This document shows, in pieces, positions 31,980-41,599 of a stretch of 64,000 nucleotides of DNA. Where the stretch lies: assembly GCA_035293405.1 (NCBI GenBank), contig DATDOE010000058.1, positions 1-64,000 of the forward strand, given 5' to 3'. The notes under the pieces are model-generated. The model saw nothing but the letters and a program-made list of their open reading frames with translations. It was not told the DNA's origin and ran no database searches. Every line of letters begins with the position of its first letter. The first letter of the stretch is position 1. The DNA comes from Gp6-AA40 sp035293405. GTDB taxonomy: Bacteria; Acidobacteriota; Vicinamibacteria; Vicinamibacterales; UBA2999. The position numbers and the translations under genes were made by a program.

Positions 31980-32323
31980 TGCGCGAGCGTCAACGCACGG
32001 ACCATTCGAGCGAGCCCGCACGACTCGGTGTCCTCACGCGCGAGTGTCAGGTTCGCCTGCTGAACTGCAGCGTCTCAGGATGCCTGTTCGAGACGAAGCA
32101 CCGGCTCGAGGTCGGCGCGGTCGCGTCGATCCGCGTCGTGTGGAACGGTCGCGAGCTCGTCGATGACGTGCAGGTCGTCCGATGCCAGTCAATCGCCGGA
32201 GCCGGAGGGGTGTATCACGTCGGTGCGAAGTTCCTGTGGAACCATCCTCTGCACAGTCGTGCACTGCGCGGCGCGCTGCGCATGCCCGTTCAGCCGCAAC
32301 CGAGCGAGGGCACGGCGCCATAG
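31979..32323 (+). CDS. PilZ domain protein
   Basis: 114 residues. RERQRTDHSSEPAR provides the N-terminal Arg motif, and CQVRLLNCSVSGCLFE carries NxSxxG in place of DxSxxG. The later strand GGVYHVGAKFLWN resembles the closing strand of the PilZ barrel. It is translationally coupled to the upstream PilZ-like gene and precedes the first AAA+ activator gene by about 200 bp. Probably a c-di-GMP receptor; no output domain is attached. Confidence 0.75.
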   Translation: MRERQRTDHSSEPARLGVLTRECQVRLLNCSVSGCLFETKHRLEVGAVASIRVVWNGRELVDDVQVVRCQSIAGAGGVYHVGAKFLWNHPLHSRALRGALRMPVQPQPSEGTAP

Positions 32324-32371
32324 GTTTCTGCTCAAGACTTACTAACTTCACTCGGACGCACATCGAGAAAT

Positions 32372-32389
32372 GTCTGCCGATCTGCAGAC
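32372..32389. promoter_or_regulatory. Palindromic element containing the recurring GTCTGCCG word
   Basis: GTCTGC (32372-32377) and GCAGAC (32384-32389) form an inverted repeat with a 6-bp centre, 49 bases after the PilZ stop and about 140 bases before the AAA+ gene. It contains GTCTGCCG, an 8-bp word found in most intergenic gaps of this cluster. It may be an operator or a weak hairpin. Confidence 0.35.
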
Positions 32390-32529
32390 TAGATTGCCTA
32401 TTCAGCGCTGCTTGAGCCGCAATGTGAAAGCAAATGCTGGAGTGATAATTGCTGAGCCGTCACGGACCCTCTTGAGCAAGTCCGCATATCTGCACAGTTT
32501 AGCGAAGCAAGGGTCGCGGGGCACATACA

Positions 32530-33711
<1,182 letters not shown>

Positions 33712-33805
33712 GACTGGCCGGGATGTCGCGATCCTTCGTGCTTTTGTCTGCCGCAGCGGCGCCTTCCCCGAGGGTGTCAAGCCAGAGTCAGAGCACATTT
33801 CATTG

Positions 33806-35608
33806 ATGTCGCTGGGCTCAGTCTCAAGCCCGTCAGAGTGGCGGACGGCTTGCAACGCGCAGGTAGTTGCGCCGTGCGGCGCGCGCACCACCTTAATGGC
33901 CATTACCGACCACTCGTCCCTTGTGGCGCAGGAGCCTTCCGCCTTCGAGGTGGCCGTTCGCGAACGTTCGTGGGATTGGCTGTTGGAGTTGCGCCGGCGA
34001 CTCAAAGTCGACATGCAATTGGTCGATACTCGGCATACGCCGCTGCTGCCGTTCGCCGCCAGCGGTCCCGCCACCAGCCTGTCCGGGATGTTGGAACAAG
34101 GGGAGCCGGCCGTATTTTCCGCGGTTTCGAGCGCATTCCAGTCTCGGGTGCCCCAGGCCGTCGCCCTGCAGGGACTCCAGATCATCTGCATCGCGCTGAC
34201 GGTGGAACCCGGCGCATCCGGTGTGCTGATCGTTGGCCGAGCGCTCCCGCAAGGACATGATGCCGACGCATCCCGCGCGCAACTCGAACTGGTTGGATCC
34301 TGGCTCTCGACCGCGGTGGAGGCACACCTCCTCAGCCCACCGGCTCTTCACGCGAGTGGCGTCAGCCGCGTCGCGCCCCTCGCGAAATTACTGTCGCAGG
34401 CGGCGGAGCACGAGTCCGACCGTGAGCTCGTGCGATTGTTCGGAGAAGCCGTCGCCGTCTGGCATGACATCGAGGTCTCCGGGTACGTCGAGACAGCAGG
34501 CGGAACGTTTTTGCGAGACGTGACGTTACCGGGAACGAAAAAAGGTGAGCGTCCCGCGACGATTCCCGCGGCTGGATTGCCGGACTCCGCGGATCTGACG
34601 CGGCTTCCCCAGGGCCATCTCGATCGCTTCGGGCTTCCGGTCGACAACGACGTCTACGTGAGTCGCTTCCGTCGTGGTGATGGCCGCTCGTGGCTGCTCG
34701 TGTTCACCGGCGCGATCGATGCGTATGACCTCGAACGGCTCGGCGCATACGTTGCGCTGTTGGACGTGGCGCTCGCCTTTGCGACTGCCGAGACGACGGC
34801 GCGGCTTGTGTTGTCGATCACGCGGCGTCTCGCCGATATCGAGGAGGCACCGGACGTCCGCGCCGGCCACGCGATGGAGGAATTGCGCACGGTGCTCGGC
34901 GCCACGACCGTCACACTGACAATCGAATCCTCGAATGGGGCCGTGGTGCTGCGCGCCGCGAGCCCAGTTGTCACAGCGGAGACCGTTGACGCAAGCAAAG
35001 CTGCCCGTCTTGTGATAGTCAAGCGATCAGATCGGCATTACACTACGACCGTTTCTGTTGGGCATACTGAGAGCGTTCAATTCACACCGCGGGATCACCA
35101 CGTCGCGAACGCCACCGCGGCGGTACTGAATGCGTGGGCGCCAGCGGCGCTTCGCGTTCCGCCTCGCGGACGCGATCGGCGATCGGGTGCACCCGGGTTT
35201 CATGAAGTGATCGAGCGCTCGGCACGAGAGTCCGTCGATCGGGGATCGACGGTCACGGCAATCGTGCTGCTGGTGCGCGACGCAGTTTTCTTGCCCGGTT
35301 CGACCCAGCGGTGGGTTGCCGGAATGCGGGGACAGATGAGACCGTCGGATCTGGCGGGCATGTTAGCTGAGGGCGAAATCGGACTGTTGATGCACGACAC
35401 CACGGCCCAACACGCGAGAACGATCGCGGAGCGTCTCCGGGGGGTCGTCGGTGGGGCACCTGGCGCCGGGCCCATCCTGATCGGTGTCGCGACGCGCGTG
35501 CCGGGCGTCGGCACTGCAGACGGCCTCGTGCGCGATGCTCGGGCCGATGCGCTCGGCAGCGGCAACACGGTGACGAACGCCGCGATGACCAGCGAGGCGC
35601 GGCGATGA
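33806..35608 (+). CDS. GAF-like sensory protein with a degenerate GGDEF-like C-terminus
   Basis: About 600 residues, soluble, no signal peptide. Regions of about 60-170, 190-330 and 335-450 look like successive GAF-type sensor folds (for example GLQIICIALTVEPGASGVLI and VYVSRFRRGDGRSWLLVFTG). The last about 130 residues follow the pattern of a GGDEF domain: FHEVIERSARESVDRGSTVT, RPSDLAGMLAEGEIGLLM where GGDEF should be, then IAERLRGVV. Catalytic residues are absent. The start is uncertain: ATG 33806, or ATG 33896 after which the sequence looks better conserved. Its stop overlaps the next PilZ start by 4 bp. Confidence 0.6.
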   Translation: MSLGSVSSPSEWRTACNAQVVAPCGARTTLMAITDHSSLVAQEPSAFEVAVRERSWDWLLELRRRLKVDMQLVDTRHTPLLPFAASGPATSLSGMLEQGEPAVFSAVSSAFQSRVPQAVALQGLQIICIALTVEPGASGVLIVGRALPQGHDADASRAQLELVGSWLSTAVEAHLLSPPALHASGVSRVAPLAKLLSQAAEHESDRELVRLFGEAVAVWHDIEVSGYVETAGGTFLRDVTLPGTKKGERPATIPAAGLPDSADLTRLPQGHLDRFGLPVDNDVYVSRFRRGDGRSWLLVFTGAIDAYDLERLGAYVALLDVALAFATAETTARLVLSITRRLADIEEAPDVRAGHAMEELRTVLGATTVTLTIESSNGAVVLRAASPVVTAETVDASKAARLVIVKRSDRHYTTTVSVGHTESVQFTPRDHHVANATAAVLNAWAPAALRVPPRGRDRRSGAPGFHEVIERSARESVDRGSTVTAIVLLVRDAVFLPGSTQRWVAGMRGQMRPSDLAGMLAEGEIGLLMHDTTAQHARTIAERLRGVVGGAPGAGPILIGVATRVPGVGTADGLVRDARADALGSGNTVTNAAMTSEARR

Positions 35609-35928
35609 TGGCGTTGGGCGATCGTCGCGCGCGGGTGCGGCTCGAGGTTGTTGGCGCGCTATGGGCCACTCTCGAACTGACCGAGCCAGCCCGCGTCGTG
35701 AATATCAGCAAGGATGGCGCGCTGCTCACATCGCCGGTGGCGATGCCGCCCGAGTCGGTTCAGCCGCTGCATTTGAAACTCGAAGGGCACGACGTCACGG
35801 TCGACGCGCGCGTCCGCCACGTGCGGCGGGTTTCGGGTCCGGACGAGCCAATCAGGTATCTCGTCGGCGTCGAGTTTCTATCGATACCGCCGGCGCTCGC
35901 CCGGGCGGCAGACGCCCCACAGGTTTAG
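35605..35928 (+). CDS. PilZ domain protein coupled to the GAF protein
   Basis: 107 residues, essentially one PilZ barrel. GDRRARVRLEVVG gives RxxxR, and ARVVNISKDGALL gives NxSxxG. The closing strand is IRYLVGVEFLSI. The ATG overlaps the TGA of the GAF gene (ATGA), so it is likely co-translated and may act as the c-di-GMP-sensing partner of the GAF protein. Confidence 0.82.
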   Translation: MMALGDRRARVRLEVVGALWATLELTEPARVVNISKDGALLTSPVAMPPESVQPLHLKLEGHDVTVDARVRHVRRVSGPDEPIRYLVGVEFLSIPPALARAADAPQV

Positions 35929-36062
35929 CGTCGCCTGGGGCCGGTCTAGAGGACGGTGGAAAGTCTTCCCTGTCGAGTGTCTTAGCCCAGATTCCACCAG
36001 ACTTTCTGAGAGACTTTCGCGACGCGGACGTTGTTGGAAACATCCGCGTAAGTCATTGATTT

Positions 36063-36098
36063 ATCGGCAGTTGTAGTGGTAGACAAACGTCTGCCGAT
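36063..36098. promoter_or_regulatory. Inverted repeat ATCGGCAG/CTGCCGAT upstream of a PilZ-activator pair
   Basis: ATCGGCAG (36063-36070) and CTGCCGAT (36091-36098) are exact complements separated by 20 bp, about 100 bp before the PilZ start at 36199. The right arm extends into GTCTGCCG (36089-36096), the word repeated in other gaps of the cluster. Candidate operator with two half-sites; a long-loop hairpin is the alternative. The rest of 35929-36198 shows no gene. Confidence 0.4.
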
Positions 36099-36198
36099 GT
36101 ATGGCGACTCACTTGCAGCCCCGAAACGATAGATCCTCAGCCGGGAACTTGTTTCCCCGGCCGGGGGCCACCAGGCGCGGTCGGAGGAACGACTAGGG

Positions 36199-36510
36199 AT
36201 GGAAGAGCGGCGACGGTCCCCACGGCATCAGGTCGGGGGAGATTTTGCGAATCTCCCGGCCAACATGAGTGTGCGCGTGATCGACATTAGCTCCGCAGGC
36301 GTCCTGCTGCAGTCGACGCGCCTGCTGAATCCGGGGTCGCGCGGCAGTTTACGGTTCACCCTCGCGGGGGCGCCGTTCGCGGCGGACATTCAGGTTCAGC
36401 GAGTCTCAACGGCTTCAGACGCGGGATCGGGCTACCGAATCGGCGCGACGTTCGTGGGCATGACACTCGAACACCGGCGACTTATTGAACGGTTCATGAA
36501 CAATGATTGA
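36199..36510 (+). CDS. PilZ domain protein with canonical c-di-GMP motifs
   Basis: 103 residues. The N-terminus MEERRRSPRHQVGG has the RxxxR motif, and VRVIDISSAGVLL has a perfect DxSxxG, the best-conserved pair of the five PilZ-type proteins here. The barrel closes with GYRIGATFVGM. It overlaps the start of the second AAA+ gene by 8 bp, so the two are probably made at a fixed ratio and may work as sensor and effector. Confidence 0.88.
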   Translation: MEERRRSPRHQVGGDFANLPANMSVRVIDISSAGVLLQSTRLLNPGSRGSLRFTLAGAPFAADIQVQRVSTASDAGSGYRIGATFVGMTLEHRRLIERFMNND

Positions 36511-37627
36511 TGGCGTCGCTGAAAGCAGCAGCACCCGCGTGAGTTCGATTGGCGCCGCCGTGCGGCCACGGACACACGTTCAGCTCACCGGTCGCAGCGC
36601 CGAAGTGACCGCGCTCGAACAGGAGATCGACCGTGTCGCGCGGTCGGACGCGAAGGTTCTGATTACCGGCGAGAGCGGTGTTGGCAAGGAGATCGTCGCG
36701 CGCGCCATTCATTCGAGGGGACCTCGCGCCAGCCACGTCTTCGCGCCAGTCAACTGCGCCGGCCTTCCCGAGACACTGCTCGAATCCGAGCTCTTCGGGC
36801 ACGTAAAGGGCAGCTTCACGGGCGCCTATCGCGATAAGCCCGGGAAGCTCGAAACCGCGCACATGGGGACCATCTTCCTCGACGAAGTCGGCGAGATGAC
36901 CCTCCGGATGCAGGGACTTCTCTTGCGCTTTCTCGAGACCGGCGAGCTCCAGAAGGTGGGCGCCGACGGAAGTGGCCGCATCGTCAATGTTCGCGTGATT
37001 GCCGCCACGAACCGAGACCTGCGCGAGATGATCAAGCAGGGGACGTTCCGAGAGGATCTGTTCTACAGGCTCAACGTCATCCACATCGTCGTGCCGCCGC
37101 TTCGGGACCGTCGCGAGGATATTCCCGTGCTGGCGACCCAGTTTCTGACACAGTTCTCCGCCACGAGCCGTTCAGGCATCACGGGCGTGTCGCCAGAAGC
37201 CATGAAGGCTCTGACCGAGTACTCGTGGCCCGGCAACGTCCGCGAGCTCGAGAACGTGATCGAACGACTCGTCGTGACGGTGACGGGTCCGTTGATCGAA
37301 GTCGATCATTTGTCGTCGGAGATTCGCTCGTACGACGCGGTGCTCCTCCGACCCAAGCGCGAGCGTCGGCGCACCGTGGCCGACGATCTCTACAAGCGGA
37401 TGCTCGAACAGCACGAGTCGTTCTGGACCGCGGTCTATCCGCTGTTCATGGACCGGGAAATCACACGCGCGAACGTGCGCGAAGTCGTGCGACGCGGGCT
37501 CGAAGAAGCCCGGGGGAACTACAAAATCGTGGCGCGTCTGTTCAATATGGAGGCGCGCGACTACAAGCGGTTCCTGAACTTCCTGCGCAAGCACGATTGT
37601 CAAATTCCGTTCAAGGAATACCGCTAA
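36503..37627 (+). CDS. Receiver-less sigma54-activator-type AAA+ protein, paralogue 2
   Basis: 374 residues. Walker A GESGVGKE (56-63), loop GSFTGA (103-108), Walker B IFLDEVGEM, ATNRDLREM, FREDLFYRLNVI and WPGNVRELENVIERL are all intact. The C-terminal domain contains FWTAVYPLFMDREITRANVR, EEARGNYKIVARLFNM and DYKRFLNFLRKHDC, and the protein ends soon after it. No receiver, GAF or PAS domain precedes the AAA+ core. It is coupled to the canonical PilZ gene just upstream (8-bp overlap), so c-di-GMP bound by PilZ may gate this ATPase; that link is inference. Confidence 0.87.
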   Translation: MIDGVAESSSTRVSSIGAAVRPRTHVQLTGRSAEVTALEQEIDRVARSDAKVLITGESGVGKEIVARAIHSRGPRASHVFAPVNCAGLPETLLESELFGHVKGSFTGAYRDKPGKLETAHMGTIFLDEVGEMTLRMQGLLLRFLETGELQKVGADGSGRIVNVRVIAATNRDLREMIKQGTFREDLFYRLNVIHIVVPPLRDRREDIPVLATQFLTQFSATSRSGITGVSPEAMKALTEYSWPGNVRELENVIERLVVTVTGPLIEVDHLSSEIRSYDAVLLRPKRERRRTVADDLYKRMLEQHESFWTAVYPLFMDREITRANVREVVRRGLEEARGNYKIVARLFNMEARDYKRFLNFLRKHDCQIPFKEYR

Positions 37628-37844
37628 CCATCGGGGCGGGCCAGCCACCAGCGCCACGCCCTCGTTTCACCCTTCCTGACCACCCTTTTCCCGACCACGA
37701 CACATGCCCGGGAAGGAACGCTTCCCCAACCTGGGCCCTTCTGCAATTACGCTTTCGTTTTGAGGCATGGTTGTTGCCACCTCAGCAGGACGTGGTAAGA
37801 AGTAGCTCGGCAGACATGCGTGTTCGCGCCTGTATCCGGGCCCC

Positions 37845-39401
37845 GTGGGCCGAATCGTGATCAAGGATTCCCTAACGCGGGGGGAATATCTCCCCGGAGT
37901 GGGTTTTCAGCCGGCGATGCCCCAGATCTCTGACTCGGCTCCCGGTAACCAGTGCCTGTCGCCGGAGCAGCGCCGCGCGCTGCTCCAGGTGCCTCACCGT
38001 GTACCGGCCACGGCGGCGCCGCGTGAGTTCCTCGCGCAGCTCGTGTCGTTGATTGCCGGCATCCTCAGTGCGAAAGCCGCCATTGCCGGTAAGCACTCTG
38101 GTGCATGGGTCCTCGCCGCCGAATCCACACCGGCTCCGTCCCTCGCGCTCGTCGGAAATGGGGACTCGCACGCGTTCGATCGATTTGGCGCGACCCTCGG
38201 GCTTGGCGTCGAGTTGTGGCAGTCGCGCGAGAGCGACTGGACACTTGTCGGTCTTGCGGCTGCGCCGAGCACGCCCGTCGTCCTGATCTTGGAAGGAGAC
38301 TGGACACCATCGGCTCCTGACCTGCGGCAGCTCGCACGCAACCTTCTGGCGGGTACCAGTCGTGCCGGACAGTCACCGCTGGCTCTCGATGCGGCGACGC
38401 ACCGACTCACCCGCACTCTCGCCGATACTACCGGGCTCGCGGCTGTCGGCGAGGCGGTGCTGCACTATGTCGTTCAGGTGGTACCGAGCCGGATGGCGTC
38501 GCTCGCTGTCGCAACCGCCGACGGTGATTTGTCGATCGTCGCGACGCACGGCTATCCGCACGCGCTCGTCGAGCACTTGCGAATCGCTCCGGGGACCGGA
38601 GTCATCGGGGGCGTCTATCAGACGCGCGTTCCGATCGTGGTCCCAGATGTCCGCGCAACTCCTGGCCTCGATCGTCATCGCTCTCGGTACCGGACGAATT
38701 CGTTCACTGCGATCCCGATCGTGGCTGGTGCCGAGGCTCTTGGCGTCGTCTCGTTGACAGATCGTATCGATACGGGACCCTACACGGAGGACGACGTCGC
38801 GGCCGTCAGCGTGCTGATGGCGCCAGTGGCGCTGGCCCTTGGGCGGGAGCGAGTGCTACGCGAGGCACAGGCCTACGCGCAAGCCGCCGTGATCGACCCG
38901 GTGAGTGGACTCTTCAACCGGCGATACTTTCAGGCGCGCCTCGAGGAAGAACTGCATCGCGCCATTCGCCAATTGACGTCAGTCGGACTGCTCATGGTCG
39001 ATCTCGATGGCTTCAAGAGCATCAATGATCGCTTCGGCCATGTGGCGGGAGACATGGTGATCCGGGACATCTCCGAGATCCTTCGACGGTCTGTGCGAAT
39101 CTTCGATGTGTGCACACGATTCGGCGGAGAGGAATTCGCGGTCATGATGCCGGGAGGGACTGCGGAAAGTGCCGGTGCGATCGCCGAACGAATCCGGCAA
39201 CGGGTCGACACGTATCAGCGAAGCGAGCCTGACCTGGCCGGGCTGCGCGTGACCGCGAGCATTGGCGTGGCCGTTTCTCCCCCTGGGGTCACGGCTCGTG
39301 ATCTCATTGAACGCGCCGATCGCGCGCTCTATCACGCGAAGAGAGCGGGGAAGAACCGCGTCAGCACCGCGGGGCCTGATGGGAGCGTGTCAGGAGGCTA
39401 G
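37845..39401 (+). CDS. GAF-GGDEF diguanylate cyclase
   Basis: 518 residues from GTG 37845 (ATG 37917 is an alternative start). The N-terminal 170 residues are unassigned. A GAF domain follows at about 190-345 (VVPSRMASLAVATADGDLSI, GTGVIGGVYQTRVPIVVPDV), then the GGDEF domain with DPVSGLFNRRYF, VDLDGFKSINDRFGHVAGD and an intact active site GGEEF at 427-431. The inhibitory I-site RxxD is present as RIFD (418-421), so the enzyme should make c-di-GMP and be feedback-inhibited. It is the only catalytically complete c-di-GMP enzyme inside the PilZ cluster. No signal peptide, so cytoplasmic. Confidence 0.9.
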   Translation: MGRIVIKDSLTRGEYLPGVGFQPAMPQISDSAPGNQCLSPEQRRALLQVPHRVPATAAPREFLAQLVSLIAGILSAKAAIAGKHSGAWVLAAESTPAPSLALVGNGDSHAFDRFGATLGLGVELWQSRESDWTLVGLAAAPSTPVVLILEGDWTPSAPDLRQLARNLLAGTSRAGQSPLALDAATHRLTRTLADTTGLAAVGEAVLHYVVQVVPSRMASLAVATADGDLSIVATHGYPHALVEHLRIAPGTGVIGGVYQTRVPIVVPDVRATPGLDRHRSRYRTNSFTAIPIVAGAEALGVVSLTDRIDTGPYTEDDVAAVSVLMAPVALALGRERVLREAQAYAQAAVIDPVSGLFNRRYFQARLEEELHRAIRQLTSVGLLMVDLDGFKSINDRFGHVAGDMVIRDISEILRRSVRIFDVCTRFGGEEFAVMMPGGTAESAGAIAERIRQRVDTYQRSEPDLAGLRVTASIGVAVSPPGVTARDLIERADRALYHAKRAGKNRVSTAGPDGSVSGG

Positions 39402-39949
39402 ACTCGACAGTCGCCGCTCGCTAGACGAGACACATCGCTTGAATCACTCGCGGCGCAGCACTCGCCGGCGAGTCCCACAATCTCAGCGCGGTCGTGGCAT
39501 GAATCGCCATTGCGAACCGCGAGAGTCTCACCACCGTGTTGGTGACGTCATCACCACGCGCCACCTGAATCCATCATTCCCGACCGTCGTCGTGAATGCC
39601 CAGCACACGAGCGGGTGGGCCGTCCGTCGGCTTGCCGTCCAGCGCAGAAAACAATTTATCCAAGAGAGTCTCGTTTTCTTGAGCCGTACGGGTGGTCACA
39701 GTCTGAGGAATGACATATTCCGTGCCAGACAAGCAGAATTGTGACGCTTTCTTCGTAAGTTATTTGTTTCTAGCGAATTGACCGTCGGTCGGTCTATCGA
39801 GCAGATAACTTTTCTACCGCGTGGATCAGAATTCAGCGCAATACTGTGATCTGTTGACCGACTTTAAACGACTTTACTGTTGACCTTAGTCTCTCCGAAA
39901 AGGCAGACTTATTCCCGACCCGTTATCTGAGATTTGGAGAACTAGCGCG
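39402..39949. other. Gene-poor 548-bp gap, AT-richer towards its right end
   Basis: I see no convincing gene. On the minus strand a 52-codon frame (39732-39574, TTG start) reads plausibly (EYVIPQTVTTRTAQ, LDKLFSALDGKP) but has no ribosome site or known relative that I recognise. The last 250 bp before the third AAA+ gene are AT-rich with several TTGACC words (around 39778, 39854 and 39880) and AGGCAGAC (39901-39908), a near-match to the word recurring in this cluster. It probably holds the promoter and operators of that gene. A degraded gene or mobile remnant is possible. Confidence 0.5.
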
Positions 39950-41146
39950 ATGTCGACTTTTTCTATGCCGCGGACGAATAAGAACCTAGCCCAGCTACTC
40001 GGCGAGAGCGCTGCAATCGTATCCCTGCGGCGGGAAATCGAAGCGGCAGCGCGGACTGACGCCAAGGTGCTGGTGCTCGGCGAAACGGGCTCGGGCAAGG
40101 AGGTCGTTGCCAGGCTGATTCACGAATACAGCTCGCGGATGTCACGAGCGTTCGTCGCCGTCAACTGCAGCGGGATTCCGGAAACGCTTCTCGAGTCAGA
40201 GCTGTTCGGGCACACGCGGGGAAGCTTCACGGGTGCGTATCGAGACAAGCCTGGTCTGGTCCGGCAGGCCGACCGCGGCACGCTCTTCCTGGACGAACTC
40301 GGTGAGATGAGCCTGAGAATGCAGGCTGTTCTTCTGCGGTTCGCCGAGACCGGCGAGATTCAGACCATTGGCGTGGACGGTGTGACTGGCCGCTCTGATG
40401 TCCGGCTGATCACCGCGACCAATCGCAATCTTCGCGAGCGAATCGAGAGCGGGGTGTTCCGCGAAGACTTGTACTTCAGGCTGAACATCATCCAGATCCA
40501 CGTGCCGTCGCTTCGCGAGCGGGCAGAAGATGTCCTGCTGCTGCTGCGGCACTATCTGCACCGTGCAGCCGAAACGCACAGGTTGCACTGCCCCGAACTG
40601 ACGCCGGATGCGGAGCAGCTGCTCATCGCCTATGCCTGGCCCGGCAACGTTCGCGAACTGAAGAACCTCGCGGAGCGACTCGTCGTTCGCGAATGGGATC
40701 GGCCGATTGCCCCCGAGGATCTGCCCATCGAGATTCGTGGCGGGCGCGAAACCTCGCCGATGGCGTCGGGCGCCAGCGCGGGTACGCCGCATGAGAGCGT
40801 CGCCGCGTCTGCTCGTCGCCTCGATCGCGGGTCGGGTACTGCGGAGCGGCTGTGGGAGCGCTTGATCAACGGAGAAAGCTTCTGGACCGTTGTGCACCAG
40901 CCCTTCAAGGCGCATGAACTGACTCGTGATGATCTGGCGGCGCTGATTCATCGCGGCCTCGAGCACACGCGCGGCAGCTATCGCGCGCTGCTCGGTGTCT
41001 TCGGTCTTCCGCCGACCGATTACAAGCGATTCCACGCGTTCTTGTATCAGCAAAATTGCAACCTGCCGGTTGGGCCCTACCGCACGGCGCGCTCGACCAT
41101 GCGCCGGCAGGATCGCCCGGCAACGGCGTACACGCCAGCCTGTTGA
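39950..41146 (+). CDS. Receiver-less sigma54-activator-type AAA+ protein, paralogue 3
   Basis: 398 residues. The core is intact: Walker A GETGSGKE (44-51), loop GSFTGA (91-96), Walker B LFLDELGEM, ATNRNLRER, FREDLYFRLNII and WPGNVRELKNLAERL. The C-terminal domain (FWTVVHQPFKAHELTRDDLA, TRGSYRALLGVFGL, DYKRFHAFLYQQNC) is the same family as in paralogues 1 and 2 but more divergent. No sensory domain. It has its own AT-rich upstream region with GAG upstream of the ATG, and is followed by a strong hairpin (41214-41241). Confidence 0.86.
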   Translation: MSTFSMPRTNKNLAQLLGESAAIVSLRREIEAAARTDAKVLVLGETGSGKEVVARLIHEYSSRMSRAFVAVNCSGIPETLLESELFGHTRGSFTGAYRDKPGLVRQADRGTLFLDELGEMSLRMQAVLLRFAETGEIQTIGVDGVTGRSDVRLITATNRNLRERIESGVFREDLYFRLNIIQIHVPSLRERAEDVLLLLRHYLHRAAETHRLHCPELTPDAEQLLIAYAWPGNVRELKNLAERLVVREWDRPIAPEDLPIEIRGGRETSPMASGASAGTPHESVAASARRLDRGSGTAERLWERLINGESFWTVVHQPFKAHELTRDDLAALIHRGLEHTRGSYRALLGVFGLPPTDYKRFHAFLYQQNCNLPVGPYRTARSTMRRQDRPATAYTPAC

Positions 41147-41213
41147 TCGCCGAGGCGGTGAGTCCTCACCGCTTCGCCGCGCGATCGTTTCCAGGGTACA
41201 TTGGCGAACCGTA

Positions 41214-41241
41214 GAGAGCTGCCGCCACACGGCAGACTCTC
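41214..41241. terminator. Hairpin between convergent genes
   Basis: GAGAGCTGCCG (41214-41224) pairs with CGGCAGACTCTC (41230-41241) around a 5-base loop, with one bulged base. It sits between the convergent third AAA+ gene and the Dabb gene and overlaps the last bases of the latter. No long T tract follows on either strand, so a bidirectional terminator is likely but not certain. Confidence 0.5.
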
Positions 41242-41599
41242 AGCGGGCCGTTGCCTCACGGATCGACGCGAGTCCCTCTTCGCCCTCTTGCACCTCGAAG
41301 TCGTACATCAGCGCCTGCTCGAAGCACGCAAAGAAGCGCGTGGCGAGTTGTTCGTGCGCTGGGTGATTTAAATACGTCTTCAAACCCGCCATGCTGTCGA
41401 ACTCGAGAATCGCTGCGAACGAATAATCCACAGCCATCAACTCTTCGTACGGACGCCCATGCGTGACACGCGGCCCGATGCGGGCCCGGCGGATCGAAGG
41501 AATCTCACGAAGCGCCGCTGACAGCGCGTCTAGCAGCCCCTGACGCGCCCGCTCGTCAAGATCTGGCTTCGGCTGAAACAGCACAAGGTGAGCGATCAC
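41240..41599 (-). CDS. Dabb (stress-responsive alpha/beta-barrel) domain protein
   Basis: 119 residues, one dimeric alpha/beta-barrel domain. It starts MIAHLVLFQPKPDLDERARQ, then IRRARIGPRVTHGRPYEELM and YSFAAILEFDSMAGLKTYLN and HPAHEQLATRFFACFEQALMYDF, the usual Dabb pattern. The exact role is unknown; relatives bind small ligands or catalyse cyclisations. Its start overlaps the stop of the upstream repeat protein by 4 bp (ATGA). Confidence 0.85.
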   Translation of the reverse strand: MIAHLVLFQPKPDLDERARQGLLDALSAALREIPSIRRARIGPRVTHGRPYEELMAVDYSFAAILEFDSMAGLKTYLNHPAHEQLATRFFACFEQALMYDFEVQEGEEGLASIREATAR

